A stretch of DNA of 64,000 nucleotides, from contig NC_019779.1 of assembly GCF_000317635.1 (NCBI RefSeq), positions 2,914,001 through 2,978,000 on the forward strand, written 5' to 3'. This document shows positions 37,980-47,725 of the stretch, piece after piece (the first letter of the stretch is position 1; the number at the start of each line of letters is the position of its first letter). This stretch comes from Halothece sp. PCC 7418 (GTDB taxonomy: Bacteria > Cyanobacteriota > Cyanobacteriia > Cyanobacteriales > Rubidibacteraceae). The notes below the pieces were generated by a model. The model worked only from the letters and a program-made list of their open reading frames with translations. It ran no database searches and was not told the DNA's origin. The position numbers and the translations under genes were made by a program.

Positions 37980-38192
37980 ATGGGCGAGTCAAAACGTCGC
38001 AAAGATGCTTTAGGGGACAAGTACGGTCAAGAGAAAAAGTTAATGCCTTGGTTGGGAATTAGCAAAAAAGATGGAGAACGCTTTGTAAGTTGGACGACTC
38101 GCGGGGCGTGGATTGGCATTGGCGTTTTAGTTGTCTATTGGGTTACGATTCGACTAGTCGGTCCTGCCTTTGGTTGGTGGGAAGTCAACTAG
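37980..38192 (+). CDS. DUF2839 small membrane protein
   Basis: 70 residues. The N-terminus MGESKRRKDALGDKYGQEKK is highly basic and matches DUF2839. One membrane helix, AWIGIGVLVVYWVTIRLVG, follows. GGGAG lies 8 nt upstream of the ATG. The family is found in cyanobacteria and its function is unknown. Confidence 0.8.
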   Translation: MGESKRRKDALGDKYGQEKKLMPWLGISKKDGERFVSWTTRGAWIGIGVLVVYWVTIRLVGPAFGWWEVN

Positions 38193-38271
38193 TCTCCTCA
38201 TGATTTCAAAGTAGCCCAACTAGAGTCTGATCGCGCTGTGGATTAATGATGTTAAATCGATCAAGATAACG

Positions 38272-38547
38272 ATGGGAATTATTACTTGGGCAATTTTAGG
38301 ACTGATCGCCGGCGCGATCGCGAAAGCCATTTATCCAGGGGAACAAAATACTGGACTCATCGGGACAATGGCATTAGGGATTCTGGGTTCTTTAGTGGGC
38401 GGTTGGATTGGTGAAAAACTGCAAGACTTTTTAGACATTCCCAGTCCCGCCGTTGGGAGTTTTAGCTTATCGGGGATTGTGACCGCAGTTCTGGGCGCGA
38501 TCGCGATTATCTTTATTTGGGGTTTACTAACCAAACCGAGTCGTTAA
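38272..38547 (+). CDS. GlsB/YeaQ/YmgE family stress membrane protein
   Basis: 91 residues, three membrane helices (IITWAILGLIAGAIAKAIY; GLIGTMALGILGSLVGGWIG; SGIVTAVLGAIAIIFIWGLL) with Gly-rich packing typical of transglycosylase-associated proteins. These small proteins are often induced by stress. The HIP1 octamer occurs twice inside the gene, in the codons for GAIAKA and GAIAII. Confidence 0.88.
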   Translation: MGIITWAILGLIAGAIAKAIYPGEQNTGLIGTMALGILGSLVGGWIGEKLQDFLDIPSPAVGSFSLSGIVTAVLGAIAIIFIWGLLTKPSR

Positions 38548-38577
38548 TCGATTCATGCGCCTTCTAAAATCGGTTTT

Positions 38578-39816
38578 TTACCCCAGACTTAATAGATGGT
38601 CTGCAATACGAGAGGCAGCGCCAGGTTTTCCCATACGCTGTTTCCCATTATCAGCGATGAGTTGTAAGCGATCAGGGTCTGTGAATAATTCCTGAAAGAC
38701 ATCAGCAGCTTGGGATGGCTTTTTCACAAGAATCACCGATGCACCCAGTAAGCGAGTTTGCGCTTCAGCAAAAGCAGGGGTATATTGGGGGCCATTTCCA
38801 GGAAAGGTGATAACAGGCTTCCCTAGACCGACAAACTGTTCCGTTGCCGTTCCTGCCATGGCAATGGCAAGATCAGAAGCCAGTAAGCAGCTATGATAAG
38901 CATTTTGTGTCAAAAGTAATGGTGTAACGCCTTGCTGGAAGGCTAAGCCTTGTTGATCTTGAATCACGGTTGCAGTGGAGGGATTCGGATTAGGATGCCA
39001 TCCTCGGGCTTGTAATGCTTCACAAAACGGATCTAAATTTAGGCTAGGCGCGATCGCGCTGAAAAAAGATAAGCGACGCTTACCTTCTCGTCGGATCATA
39101 CTTTCCACTGCATCTAAAATCAGTTCCCAGTTTCGTTCTGCTTCGGGAGATCGTGAACCGGGAAGGAGTAAAATCCGCAGCGATCGCTGCCAATCGGATT
39201 GTTCAGTCATGGGGGATTCTGGGACAATCCCATCCATCATCGCATTGCCAAAATCATAAGCGGGAATCTTAAACTGTTGCAAGACTTGTGTGGTTAACCT
39301 ATCCCGAGGAAAGACTCCACGACAACGGCGAGTTTTCATCAAGCAGCGTTCCCACGGGAGATACACTGAACCCAATTTTCGTTCAAAATTAGAGGTTTTC
39401 GGTAACCAGCCCACCTCATCCCGTAAATAATACTCAGATTTCGCTGTTCCCACAAAAATGTAATCTGTTCCACTCAACCAAGCAAATAATAAGGGAACAA
39501 TGTCTCCCACCGCAAGAATGATTCCTCCTTGTTTCGCCCACCGTCGGACAGCTTTCAGTTGTGCTAAGGTAAGAGCAATCAGCCCACCGCGAACATCTCG
39601 CCAAAGTTCTTTCGCATCCATGTAAATAAACCCGCCAGAGGGCATGGTTTTGCCAGGGGTAATTAACTGAATGCGCGATCGGTGATAGGCGGATCCGTTG
39701 CCAACAATGGGTAAAGCAGCAATTTCTACGGATGGGTCTTGCTGACGTAACGCGGTAAGAATACGAACTGCGATAACATCTTCACCATGACCATTGCTGA
39801 GACAGAGGAGTTTCAA
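38578..39816 (-). CDS. lipid-A-disaccharide synthase-related glycosyltransferase
   Basis: 412 residues. It belongs to the cyanobacterial/plastid family related to LpxB (TIGR03492-type). Features: an N-terminal LCLSNGHGEDVIAVRIL, and a C-terminal nucleotide-sugar binding half with LLPGSRSPEAERNWELIL and DLAIAMAGTATEQFVGLGKPV. The start is TTG (39816), as no ATG fits; the first residues KLLCLSNGHGED are the conserved N-terminus, which supports it. It probably handles a UDP-sugar at the cytoplasmic membrane face; the acceptor is unknown, and it should not be called LpxB itself. Confidence 0.8.
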   Translation of the reverse strand: MKLLCLSNGHGEDVIAVRILTALRQQDPSVEIAALPIVGNGSAYHRSRIQLITPGKTMPSGGFIYMDAKELWRDVRGGLIALTLAQLKAVRRWAKQGGIILAVGDIVPLLFAWLSGTDYIFVGTAKSEYYLRDEVGWLPKTSNFERKLGSVYLPWERCLMKTRRCRGVFPRDRLTTQVLQQFKIPAYDFGNAMMDGIVPESPMTEQSDWQRSLRILLLPGSRSPEAERNWELILDAVESMIRREGKRRLSFFSAIAPSLNLDPFCEALQARGWHPNPNPSTATVIQDQQGLAFQQGVTPLLLTQNAYHSCLLASDLAIAMAGTATEQFVGLGKPVITFPGNGPQYTPAFAEAQTRLLGASVILVKKPSQAADVFQELFTDPDRLQLIADNGKQRMGKPGAASRIADHLLSLG

Positions 39817-39943
39817 GATTGGATGATTTTCTTTTAGACTGATATTTCCTTTTTAAACTACCATTCTTCTGAAAAATGAGTCATCAGTCATTCGTTATTT
39901 AGTCTTTTTCTCAACCGCCATCTTTCAATATTTAGAATTGGTA

Positions 39944-39956
39944 TATAGCAATCCTA
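39944..39956. repeat. left-end fragment of the MITE-like repeat
   Basis: TATAGCAATCCTA matches the left end at 5159-5171 exactly. It lies just after the rimM stop (minus strand) in a 153-nt gap that holds nothing else I recognise. Confidence 0.35.
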
Positions 39957-39969
39957 CTAGCTCGTAGCC

Positions 39970-40542
39970 CTATAACGCTAATAAACCAGGAGGAAGGGTT
40001 ACTTCTAATTCTCCTTCAGGAAGATCAACAACGGGAACAATATCGGTGACAAAGGGAATTAAAACCTGGCTTTTTTCGGGTGACTTGTCTGGGAAATGTT
40101 GGGCTAGAAATTCAGTTTCTAAATCAACCACTAACAAATCATTACCTGCGGGATAAATATCCACGATCTGACCTATTTTTCCCCTCGTTTCTTGGTCAAT
40201 CACAGCTAAACCGATCAAGTCATCCACATGATATTCATTTTCTTCCAACTGAGGTCGATCGCGCTTTTCTACAAATAACTTACTTTTTTTTAATTCCTCA
40301 GCTTGATTGCGATCTGTAATTTCTTCAAACCTAACCACATAAAGTTTCTTACCTGGCAAATAATAACCGCGCTTGATTGTCACCCAATCCAATTTTGTCT
40401 GATTAGGGCGTTGCAATAAACGTTTTCCAGGCTTCTCAAAGCGTTCTGGAAAATCAGAATCAGTATAAACTTTTACCTCTCCTTTAATGCCGTGTGCGGA
40501 GACAATTGTTCCAATTTCAATTAAATCGTCTTTTGCCATCAT
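39970..40542 (-). CDS. rimM: 16S rRNA processing protein RimM
   Basis: 190 residues. It helps the 30S head domain to mature, acting with protein S19. The N-terminal barrel starts IEIGTIVSAHGIKGEVKVYT, and a PRC-barrel C-terminal half follows (YHVDDLIGLAVI, GNDLLVVDLE, LIPFVTDIVPVVDL). Two adjacent ATGs could serve as start. It follows the ABC permease gene by 7 nt on the same strand, so they may share a transcript. The usual rimM partners (trmD, rpsP, rplS) are not nearby. Confidence 0.93.
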   Translation of the reverse strand: MMAKDDLIEIGTIVSAHGIKGEVKVYTDSDFPERFEKPGKRLLQRPNQTKLDWVTIKRGYYLPGKKLYVVRFEEITDRNQAEELKKSKLFVEKRDRPQLEENEYHVDDLIGLAVIDQETRGKIGQIVDIYPAGNDLLVVDLETEFLAQHFPDKSPEKSQVLIPFVTDIVPVVDLPEGELEVTLPPGLLAL

Positions 40543-40549
40543 TAAATAA

Positions 40550-41440
40550 TTAATTCTCTTCTCCCCAACTGCGAAGTTGGAAATAAACTAACAATAACGT
40601 CACCATTAATAACACCGTTGCTGCTGCTGCTGCATAACCAAAATCAAAACGAGCAAAGGCTTCCTGATAAATATAATAAACTAAAAGATTAGTTGAATTA
40701 AGCGGACCTCCGCCAGTAACCACATAAACTTGTTCAAAACTACGCAATGTGAAAATTAATGTGGTGATGGTTGTAAAAACTAAAGTAGGACGTAAACCGG
40801 GTAATGTCACATACCAAAATTTTGCCAAGCCGTCAGCCCCATCTAACTCCGCTGCTTCATATCGCATTTGCGGAATGGCTTGTAATCCTGCTAAAAATAC
40901 AACCATATTAAACCCAATTTGCTGCCAGGTACTAAGAATAATTAAAACAGGCATGGCCCAGAGGGTACTATTGAGCCAAGGAATCGGATCAAAACCGAGT
41001 GTAATTAATAGCTCATTGACGGGACCTTGATTTTGAAATAGCCAACGAAACCCTAAACCAACCGCTACTAAAGAGGTAATGGAAGGAAGAAAATAAGCAG
41101 TCCTTAAAAGAGCTCGCAACGCAACGGATTGATTGAGTAAGACTGCAATTATTAAGGGTAAAATTAAACTGGGAATAACGGTTGCGATGGTGAAATAAAC
41201 AGTATTGCCAATGACTTGCCAAAAATCAGGATTGACAACCAAACGGAGATAGTTTCTGATCCCAATCCATTCTGTGCCTTCTCTCGTAAAACTCCCCGTT
41301 GTGAAACTTAAATACAACAAGTAGCCAATGGGATAAAAGACAAAAATCGTGAGTAAAATTAAAGCTGGGGCAAGGAATAACCAAGCGGTTAGGGTCTCTT
41401 GTTGTAACTGGAGAAAAGGATTAATCTTCTGAGTTTTCAT
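40550..41440 (-). CDS. sugar ABC transporter permease (MalF/UgpA type)
   Basis: 296 residues, six membrane helices. The permease EAA loop is EAAELDGADGLAKFWYVTLP (about residues 197-216), the contact site for the ATPase. The N-terminus (LTAWLFLAPALILLTIFVFYPIG) and IPWLNST region are those of carbohydrate (CUT1) importers. The partner permease, binding protein and ATPase are not in the window, so the sugar cannot be named. Its start lies 20 nt inside the 3' end of the M48 protease gene, and rimM follows 7 nt later. In cyanobacteria such genes are often dispersed. Confidence 0.9.
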   Translation of the reverse strand: MKTQKINPFLQLQQETLTAWLFLAPALILLTIFVFYPIGYLLYLSFTTGSFTREGTEWIGIRNYLRLVVNPDFWQVIGNTVYFTIATVIPSLILPLIIAVLLNQSVALRALLRTAYFLPSITSLVAVGLGFRWLFQNQGPVNELLITLGFDPIPWLNSTLWAMPVLIILSTWQQIGFNMVVFLAGLQAIPQMRYEAAELDGADGLAKFWYVTLPGLRPTLVFTTITTLIFTLRSFEQVYVVTGGGPLNSTNLLVYYIYQEAFARFDFGYAAAAATVLLMVTLLLVYFQLRSWGEEN

Positions 41441-42938
41441 CGCCTTCTTGAGCTTGATATTCAGCTAATAATTCTGCGGTTTTTTCTTGGATTTGTAAAT
41501 GGCGGGCGATGCCTTCATACCGATAGCGATCATAACCATTCTCTAGAATTTGTGTTTTGATGTTCTCCACTCTTTCCTTTGTGTTGGGGTGAGTGGATAG
41601 CCAGACTGGGGGACGTGATTGGTCTTGATATTCTTTTTCTAAAGCAACCATCAAGTTATAAACCCCATCGGCTGCATACTTGCTACTAGCTAAGAGGCGA
41701 GTCCCCAAGGCATCGGCTTGTCGCTCCATTTTCCGACTATAATTGAGAACAATTAAGTTGGCTGCTGTTCCCCCATAAGGAACAAACTGACTGACATTGG
41801 CTAAAACATTCCCTTCGGTCACTAACTGAAAGCCATGAGAAAGGACAGCGTGAGCAATTTCATGAGCAATTAATCCTGCTAATTCTGCTTCGGACTCAGT
41901 CTTTAAAATTGCACCTGCATTGATGAAAACTTTACCACCAGGAAGGGCAAACGCATTTAAGTTTTCATCCATAATGATATGAAATTCATAGTCAAAACTA
42001 TCTCGTCCTGAATATTGAGTGACAGTTTTCCCAATCTCGGTTACATATTCCTTGACTTCCTCATCTTCGAGTAAGGGGAGGTTTTCTTCGAGACGATTGG
42101 AGATCCGATCCCCGACGGCTGACTCTCCTTGTAAAAGCAAAGCAGTGGTCTCAATTGCGGAGAGAGGACCAGCTAAACTCCCCGTTAAAGCAAAGCCTAA
42201 AGCCCCTGTAATGATGCTAGCAAAGGCATTTTCCCGTAAACTGATTCTTAAGTTCCTTTCATAGGTTTCTAAATGCTGATCAGCAAGGGTGCTGTAGTAA
42301 TCGGCTTTAGAATGTTCTGCATTGAGTAAAGCAAATTGACGGGCGGTGAGAGAGGCGTTTAACCATTGTTCATTTTCTTCATAGAGGGGAAGGAGAGCTT
42401 CGACTAAGGTTAATTGTTGAGGATAACGAGAAACTGCACTTTCGAGATGCTCAATCCCTGCTTCAGTTTGGTCAAAATAAACTAACGCTTCTGCATAACG
42501 AAGATGACCTGGCATAAAGCTGGGATGTTTTTCGACGAGTAAGGCTAAAGGTGCAAGGGTTTTGCTTTTCAGTTTAGGATTAAATTCGGCTTCCCCATAT
42601 CTCCAATACACTTTTCCATCGGGAGGGAGGTCAGAAACATCAGTGTAAGCCTGGCGGGAAGAGTTATTGGTTTGGGAGGGGAAAGGGGGTTTTACTTTTT
42701 GATAAAGCGCGATCGCGCTGTCTTTTTTTCCCGCTTGATAGAGTTGATCGGCTTTCATTAAGGTTGCCAAATAATCATACTCTTCTCCTGTCAAATCAGG
42801 AAGTAATTCATTGTCTTCTACCACTGTTATTTCTGGTTTCTCTTGTGGAGAAGACTCTTCCGTGGCTTCACTCCAAGCAACAGTGGGGATAAAAGCGAGG
42901 CTTAAACTCAGCAACCAAACATTCCAAGGGCGTTTCAT
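41421..42938 (-). CDS. M48-family metalloprotease, exported
   Basis: 505 residues from ATG 42938 (MKRPWNVWLLSLSLAFIPTVAWSEA, a clear signal peptide); an upstream TTG is rejected. The zinc motif is LIAHEIAHAVLSHG (HExxH) with the third ligand expected in the RQADALGTRLL segment. Before the protease domain are TPR-like repeats (about residues 80-240; KSKTLAPLALLVEKHPSFMP; RYPQQLTLVEALLPLYEEN). This is a BepA/LoiP-type periplasmic layout, so a role in envelope protein quality control is likely but not shown. It overlaps the downstream permease gene by 20 nt. Confidence 0.88.
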   Translation of the reverse strand: MKRPWNVWLLSLSLAFIPTVAWSEATEESSPQEKPEITVVEDNELLPDLTGEEYDYLATLMKADQLYQAGKKDSAIALYQKVKPPFPSQTNNSSRQAYTDVSDLPPDGKVYWRYGEAEFNPKLKSKTLAPLALLVEKHPSFMPGHLRYAEALVYFDQTEAGIEHLESAVSRYPQQLTLVEALLPLYEENEQWLNASLTARQFALLNAEHSKADYYSTLADQHLETYERNLRISLRENAFASIITGALGFALTGSLAGPLSAIETTALLLQGESAVGDRISNRLEENLPLLEDEEVKEYVTEIGKTVTQYSGRDSFDYEFHIIMDENLNAFALPGGKVFINAGAILKTESEAELAGLIAHEIAHAVLSHGFQLVTEGNVLANVSQFVPYGGTAANLIVLNYSRKMERQADALGTRLLASSKYAADGVYNLMVALEKEYQDQSRPPVWLSTHPNTKERVENIKTQILENGYDRYRYEGIARHLQIQEKTAELLAEYQAQEGDENSED

Positions 42939-43058
42939 AATCAAGACTTTCCATATTTGCTTTTTGGTGAATGAGGCAATGAGATTGAATGCCACTTTCA
43001 ATCTAACCAACAGATGATGATCGCTGCTTTGACCTCCTCATCCCACTCAGCTTGACGG

Positions 43059-46000
43059 TTATAGCGCAAGTGTAGTGCTATAGTATTTAATTTTAGTGAT
43101 GAGGGCTTTCTCAACCTGTTTACTTTCTTCTTTTAAGGCTTCGATTAATTGGGAATCTGGGAGGTTTCCCATTTTGATGATCCTTTCGATTTCTTGACAA
43201 TAATCCCGTAAGCCCAACGCGCCCATGGTTGCACTTGTCCCTTTCAGGGTATGAACTGCGTTTTGTAAGGCTAAGGAATCTTCTGCTTCTGTTGTTTCTA
43301 GAATCCTCTCAATTAACTGTGTGAGATTTTCCTCAAATTCCTGTAAAATTTCTAAAATGATTTCGGAATCATCTTCTCCGACAGCGTTTAAAAGTTCTTG
43401 AAATGCTTTCGGATCAAGGGCAGGGGTTTCATGCTCGGTTAACCATTGTTCTAAGACTGCCTTGACCTGTTCCACAGCAATCGGTTTACTGACATAATCA
43501 TTCATTCCTGCTGCTAAACATTTCTCTTTGTCTCCTACCATTGCATAAGCCGTCATCGCAATAATCGGAATCGTTTGATTGTGTTTACCCGCTCGAATTT
43601 GACGAGTAGCTTCATAACCATCCATGTTGGGCATCTGACAATCCATGAACACCAGATCGTAATGGGATTTTTGTAGCATCACTAAGGCTTCCAAACCATC
43701 ATGAGCAATTTGAACCTGCAAGGGGTATTTTTTGAGCATCCCTTGGATCACCAATTGATTGACACGATTATCTTCGACAACGAGCACACAGGAGTTTGAT
43801 TTGAGTTGAGGGGATGGGATGACTGTTTGCGAAGTAGAAACGGGTTGAGTCAGGGTTGTTTGATTTTCAGATAACTGGGTTAAAACCTGCCATAACTGAG
43901 AAGGGACAACTGGTTTGGTTACTGTTGCTCTCATCCCGAGATGGGTTAATGAGTGAGACTGGTTAACCTGATTAATTGCCATCATCATCACAATTGCCAT
44001 GCTCTGTAAACGGGAATCGGCTTGCCACTGTTGGATCAAATCCTGTACTTCTAAATCAGGAAGATTGGAGTCCAATATGGCAATTGCAAAGGGTGGAGTT
44101 TCCCTAAATTGAGAACATAAGGAAAGCGCGGTTGCAGAATCGGAAGCAGTGCTGACGGTTGCGCCCCATGCTTGCAGTTGACGGGAAAGTGCTTGTTGGG
44201 TTGCCCCATTTTCAGCGACCACTAAAATGCTTAAGCCTTGCAGATCCCTTGTGAGTGTGGGTTGGGCGGTGCTAGCTTCTAGGGTGACAGTAAAGGTGAA
44301 ACAACTGCCTTCATCAAGTTTACTTTCCAGCGCGATCGCGCCATCCATTAAATCACAGAGTCTTTTTACAATCGCAAGCCCTAAACCTGTTCCCCCATAT
44401 TGGCGTGTGGTACTCGCATCTGCTTGGGTAAAGGGGTCAAATAAACTCCCTTGCTTGTCTTCTGGGATTCCCATTCCCGTATCTTTAACGATTCCGATCA
44501 GTCTGAGTTGTTCGCCTACGGTTTCCAGATAACATTTGATTAAGATTTCCCCTGCTTGGGTAAATTTAATAGCATTACTGACAAGGTTGGTGAAAATTTG
44601 CCGTAACCGTGAGGGATCGCCTTTGACAACAGGCTGTTGAATCTGACTAACATCTAAGATCAGTTCTAAGTCTTTCTCTTGAGCGGGAAGTGCCATGGTT
44701 TTGGCAAAGTCTTCTAAGAGTGCAATCAAATCAAACTCTACCGTTTCTAATTTCAAATTGCCAGAATCAACTTTTGAGAAATCGAGAATGTCATTAATAA
44801 TTCCGAGTAGGGACGTTGCACTCGATTGAGCAATCTCAAGCTGCGATCGCTGCTGAAATGTCAGTTCAGTATCTTGTAAAAGGTGTAACATTCCAATCAC
44901 ACCATTGATCGGCGTGCGAATTTCATGACTCATGGTGGCAAGAAACTCACTTTTAGTCTGAGCAGCCATTTCTGCGGTTTCTTTAGCAGCCCTGAGTTCA
45001 GCTTCGACTTCTTTACGCTCCGTGATCTCTCTCGCTGCAGAATAAATTAAGTTCCCTGAGGGGACGGCTCGCCACTCAATCCAACAATAAGATCCATCTT
45101 GGCACAGATAGCGATTAACAAAGTTGATAATTTCTCCCCCTTCTTTTAAATGATTAAGGGCTGCAAGGGTACTGTCTAAGTCATCGGGATGAACATAATT
45201 TGCAAATCGTGCGCCTTCTAACTCTGATAAAGAATAGCCGAGGGTTTGTTCCCATTGACGATTTAAACGCAGGAAATAGCCATCAGTGTTCGCAATACAG
45301 AGGAGATCTAAAGCGAGGGAGAAAAAGCGATCTAACTCTTGTGTTTTGGTTTCTAACTTAATTTCGGCTTGTTTGCGTTCCGTAACATCCTGCGCGATCG
45401 CGCAAAATTTAGCTGCTTCCCCTTCCTCATTAATAATCGGAAATAAGATCGACTCAAAGATGATCTGATTTCCATTAGCGCTGATCACTTCATCTTCCAC
45501 TTGTAGCGGTTGCTGAGTTTCCATCAGGGTTTGGATGCGAGACTGAAAGAGCCTCACCGTTGCTTCTGGGAAAAAATCGGCAAAGGTTTTCCCAATTATC
45601 TCAGACTGGGGAACACCGAGCACCTGAGCCACAGCAGGATTCACTCGTAAATAACACCCATTCGCATCGAAAAGACTAACTGTTGCTGGGGCGTTGTCTA
45701 GGAGGGCTTCTAGTTCCTTTGTGGTTTCTTGTAGAGCCATTTCCGCTTCTTGACGGGCGGTGATGTCAGTAATCATTGCATAGTAGCCATCAACGTTTCC
45801 CGTCGGATCAAAATTCGGGACTAACACCTCAAATACATAGCGGGTTTCTCCATTCTGAAACGTTAACTCTGCTTCATAACTCACAGTTTCTCCCGCAAGA
45901 GCGCGTTTCACATCAGATTCGACACGATGATAAGCATCCAGACCAATTACATCAGGAATCCTGCGTCCGATAATATCCTCTTTGCGACAGTCAAACCAAT

Positions 46001-47495
46001 CCTCATAGGTTTGATTCACAAACTGATAGCGTAGAGAAGAATCCGTATAAGAAATACAACCTGGAATCGAGTCCGTAATAATTTCCAATTGCGCTTTCTT
46101 TTCTTTCAGTGCTGCTGTTTTATTCTCAATCTGTTGTTCTAAAATTTGTTCATACTGATCACGGAATGCTTTTGCCATTTGTAGTGAGTATGCCATTTGG
46201 CGAAAAGAAACCGATAGTCCTTCCACTTCTGCGATCTGACTGGAAGGAAACGAAGTCTGAAAATTCCCTTGTGCAATGTCTTGACTTGCCTGATTTAATG
46301 CACGCAGCGATCGCGCGATCCGTCGCAAACTCCACCAGCCAAACCCTAACGACCCCACTAAAGCCAAACCACACAAACCAGCAGTCCGTTGAACATTAGC
46401 ATCAATCGCCCCCATAAAGTCTGATTCTGGAACAACGGTAACAATCAGCCAATCTAAGCCATAATCATCTTGATAGGGAACAACTTCTAGAAAATGCCGT
46501 TCTTCACTGGTTCTAGACTGATTAATCTCAACCTCTACTTCTTGTGAGGATGCAATCTCTGTCAGACTCCCTAATTGCTGCTTTAATTGCTGAGTTACAC
46601 TTTGGATAACAGCATTAGAACTTTCCTCAGCAGATAGGCGACGGAACTTAATATTTCCAGGCTGATTGAGACTAGAATCTACTTGAGAAGAAATATAAGA
46701 AGATTCCCCAACCGAATTCGCAACCAACAAACCATTACGTTCGACAATAAAAACTTGTCCACTTTTTCCAACGGATAAACTCTCCAGAAAGTGACTGAAA
46801 GTTTCCAGACTGACATTGACTGAAAAAACTCCTCTTAAATCTTGTGAGGCGTTATAAAACGGAGCGTAAGCATTGATTGTCAGGAGATTGGATGCGCCAA
46901 TTTGAAACGGGTCACTCCATCCAGGCGTTGCTGTTTCTGCTGCACGACGATACCAAGGACGCTGACGGACATCAAGATTTTCAATGCTGTTTAAATATCT
47001 CGTTATTTCTCCAGTTTGATTAATACTGTAAAGATTTAATCGCGCCAGATCATCGGGATCAGAACGTCCAACTTCAAAAGGCAGATCTGTCGGTTTAATT
47101 TTTGTCAATCCCGCTTCCACTTCCGCAGGGCTGACCCGATGAACCACTAAAAACTCGCCCGCAGGCGTACCCAAATGAAGACTGGTTATTTCTGGTAATT
47201 CTTGATGTTGTGCAATTAGGTGGCGGTGGAGCGCATCTAAGTCATTCACATTAATCGTACCAGACTCTAACGCAGCAATATTCAGTTGATTGACCCGATG
47301 AGTAAGACCCAGATAATGATCTAATTCATTGGTCACTCGCTGTCCCGTTTCGCGAGTCAATTGATACGCCATTTCTTCCACTGCTTTTTGTCCACTGCGA
47401 TAAGACCAATACCCCACCAAACCCACAATCCCTAAAACTTGTAGCGTAAAGGGAACAGCAAAAGCAAGATAAAGGGGGATTTTTTTGAGTCTCAT
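43059..47495 (-). CDS. hybrid sensor histidine kinase (Cache-HAMP-PASx3-HK-RECx2-Hpt)
   Basis: 1478 residues. In order: a membrane helix near residue 15, an outside dCache sensor (about 35-355), a second membrane helix and HAMP (about 365-440), three PAS domains (about 470-845), HisKA with EFLATMSHEIRTPING, and HATPase (NLVSNAIKFTQAGE, DTGMGIPEDKQG, GTGLGLAIVKRL). REC1 (about 1087-1235) is degenerate: ILVVAENG has lost one of the two acidic residues, though D and K remain. REC2 (about 1236-1360, LVVEDNRVNQ, FMDCQMPNMDGYE, VSKPI) is complete. Hpt (about 1361-1478) carries AVHTLKGTSATMG. It is a full phosphorelay in one chain; the stimulus is unknown, and no partner regulator is adjacent. Confidence 0.92.
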   Translation of the reverse strand: MRLKKIPLYLAFAVPFTLQVLGIVGLVGYWSYRSGQKAVEEMAYQLTRETGQRVTNELDHYLGLTHRVNQLNIAALESGTINVNDLDALHRHLIAQHQELPEITSLHLGTPAGEFLVVHRVSPAEVEAGLTKIKPTDLPFEVGRSDPDDLARLNLYSINQTGEITRYLNSIENLDVRQRPWYRRAAETATPGWSDPFQIGASNLLTINAYAPFYNASQDLRGVFSVNVSLETFSHFLESLSVGKSGQVFIVERNGLLVANSVGESSYISSQVDSSLNQPGNIKFRRLSAEESSNAVIQSVTQQLKQQLGSLTEIASSQEVEVEINQSRTSEERHFLEVVPYQDDYGLDWLIVTVVPESDFMGAIDANVQRTAGLCGLALVGSLGFGWWSLRRIARSLRALNQASQDIAQGNFQTSFPSSQIAEVEGLSVSFRQMAYSLQMAKAFRDQYEQILEQQIENKTAALKEKKAQLEIITDSIPGCISYTDSSLRYQFVNQTYEDWFDCRKEDIIGRRIPDVIGLDAYHRVESDVKRALAGETVSYEAELTFQNGETRYVFEVLVPNFDPTGNVDGYYAMITDITARQEAEMALQETTKELEALLDNAPATVSLFDANGCYLRVNPAVAQVLGVPQSEIIGKTFADFFPEATVRLFQSRIQTLMETQQPLQVEDEVISANGNQIIFESILFPIINEEGEAAKFCAIAQDVTERKQAEIKLETKTQELDRFFSLALDLLCIANTDGYFLRLNRQWEQTLGYSLSELEGARFANYVHPDDLDSTLAALNHLKEGGEIINFVNRYLCQDGSYCWIEWRAVPSGNLIYSAAREITERKEVEAELRAAKETAEMAAQTKSEFLATMSHEIRTPINGVIGMLHLLQDTELTFQQRSQLEIAQSSATSLLGIINDILDFSKVDSGNLKLETVEFDLIALLEDFAKTMALPAQEKDLELILDVSQIQQPVVKGDPSRLRQIFTNLVSNAIKFTQAGEILIKCYLETVGEQLRLIGIVKDTGMGIPEDKQGSLFDPFTQADASTTRQYGGTGLGLAIVKRLCDLMDGAIALESKLDEGSCFTFTVTLEASTAQPTLTRDLQGLSILVVAENGATQQALSRQLQAWGATVSTASDSATALSLCSQFRETPPFAIAILDSNLPDLEVQDLIQQWQADSRLQSMAIVMMMAINQVNQSHSLTHLGMRATVTKPVVPSQLWQVLTQLSENQTTLTQPVSTSQTVIPSPQLKSNSCVLVVEDNRVNQLVIQGMLKKYPLQVQIAHDGLEALVMLQKSHYDLVFMDCQMPNMDGYEATRQIRAGKHNQTIPIIAMTAYAMVGDKEKCLAAGMNDYVSKPIAVEQVKAVLEQWLTEHETPALDPKAFQELLNAVGEDDSEIILEILQEFEENLTQLIERILETTEAEDSLALQNAVHTLKGTSATMGALGLRDYCQEIERIIKMGNLPDSQLIEALKEESKQVEKALITKIKYYSTTLAL

Positions 47496-47532
47496 GTCAT
47501 ATCAAATGGGTGGATGTTCGCGACATAATGAA

Positions 47533-47573
47533 GGGGTAAGCGGTGACCCTTAAGGGCGAACGGTTGTTGCCCT
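47533..47573. repeat. paired palindromes upstream of the TnpB element
   Basis: Two hairpins in a row: a GGGT / ACCC stem and AGGGC / GCCCT around GAACGGTTGTT. The second resembles the GGGCGAACGGCC-type palindrome iterated in other cyanobacteria. Confidence 0.35.
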
Positions 47574-47684
47574 AATAACGGTTACTAAGTGAGTAATGAT
47601 TGTATGGCTAGTCAAAATTAATCAGTTTCTAATCCATTATTACAGTAATTCAGTCAGAAAGCCCTCGATTTCAAATTGAGGGAC

Positions 47685-47725
47685 GGGGCTTTCAAGGTGC
47701 GGAGGAAACCTCCGCACACAGCCCC
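47685..47725 (-). repeat. 41-nt terminal hairpin, left copy (inverted)
   Basis: GGGGCT / AGCCCC outer stem and GTGCGGAGG / CCTCCGCAC tip, loop AAA. It overlaps the stop of the RHH gene. The right copy at 49240-49280 is its inverted match, differing in the tip stem. Confidence 0.8.
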
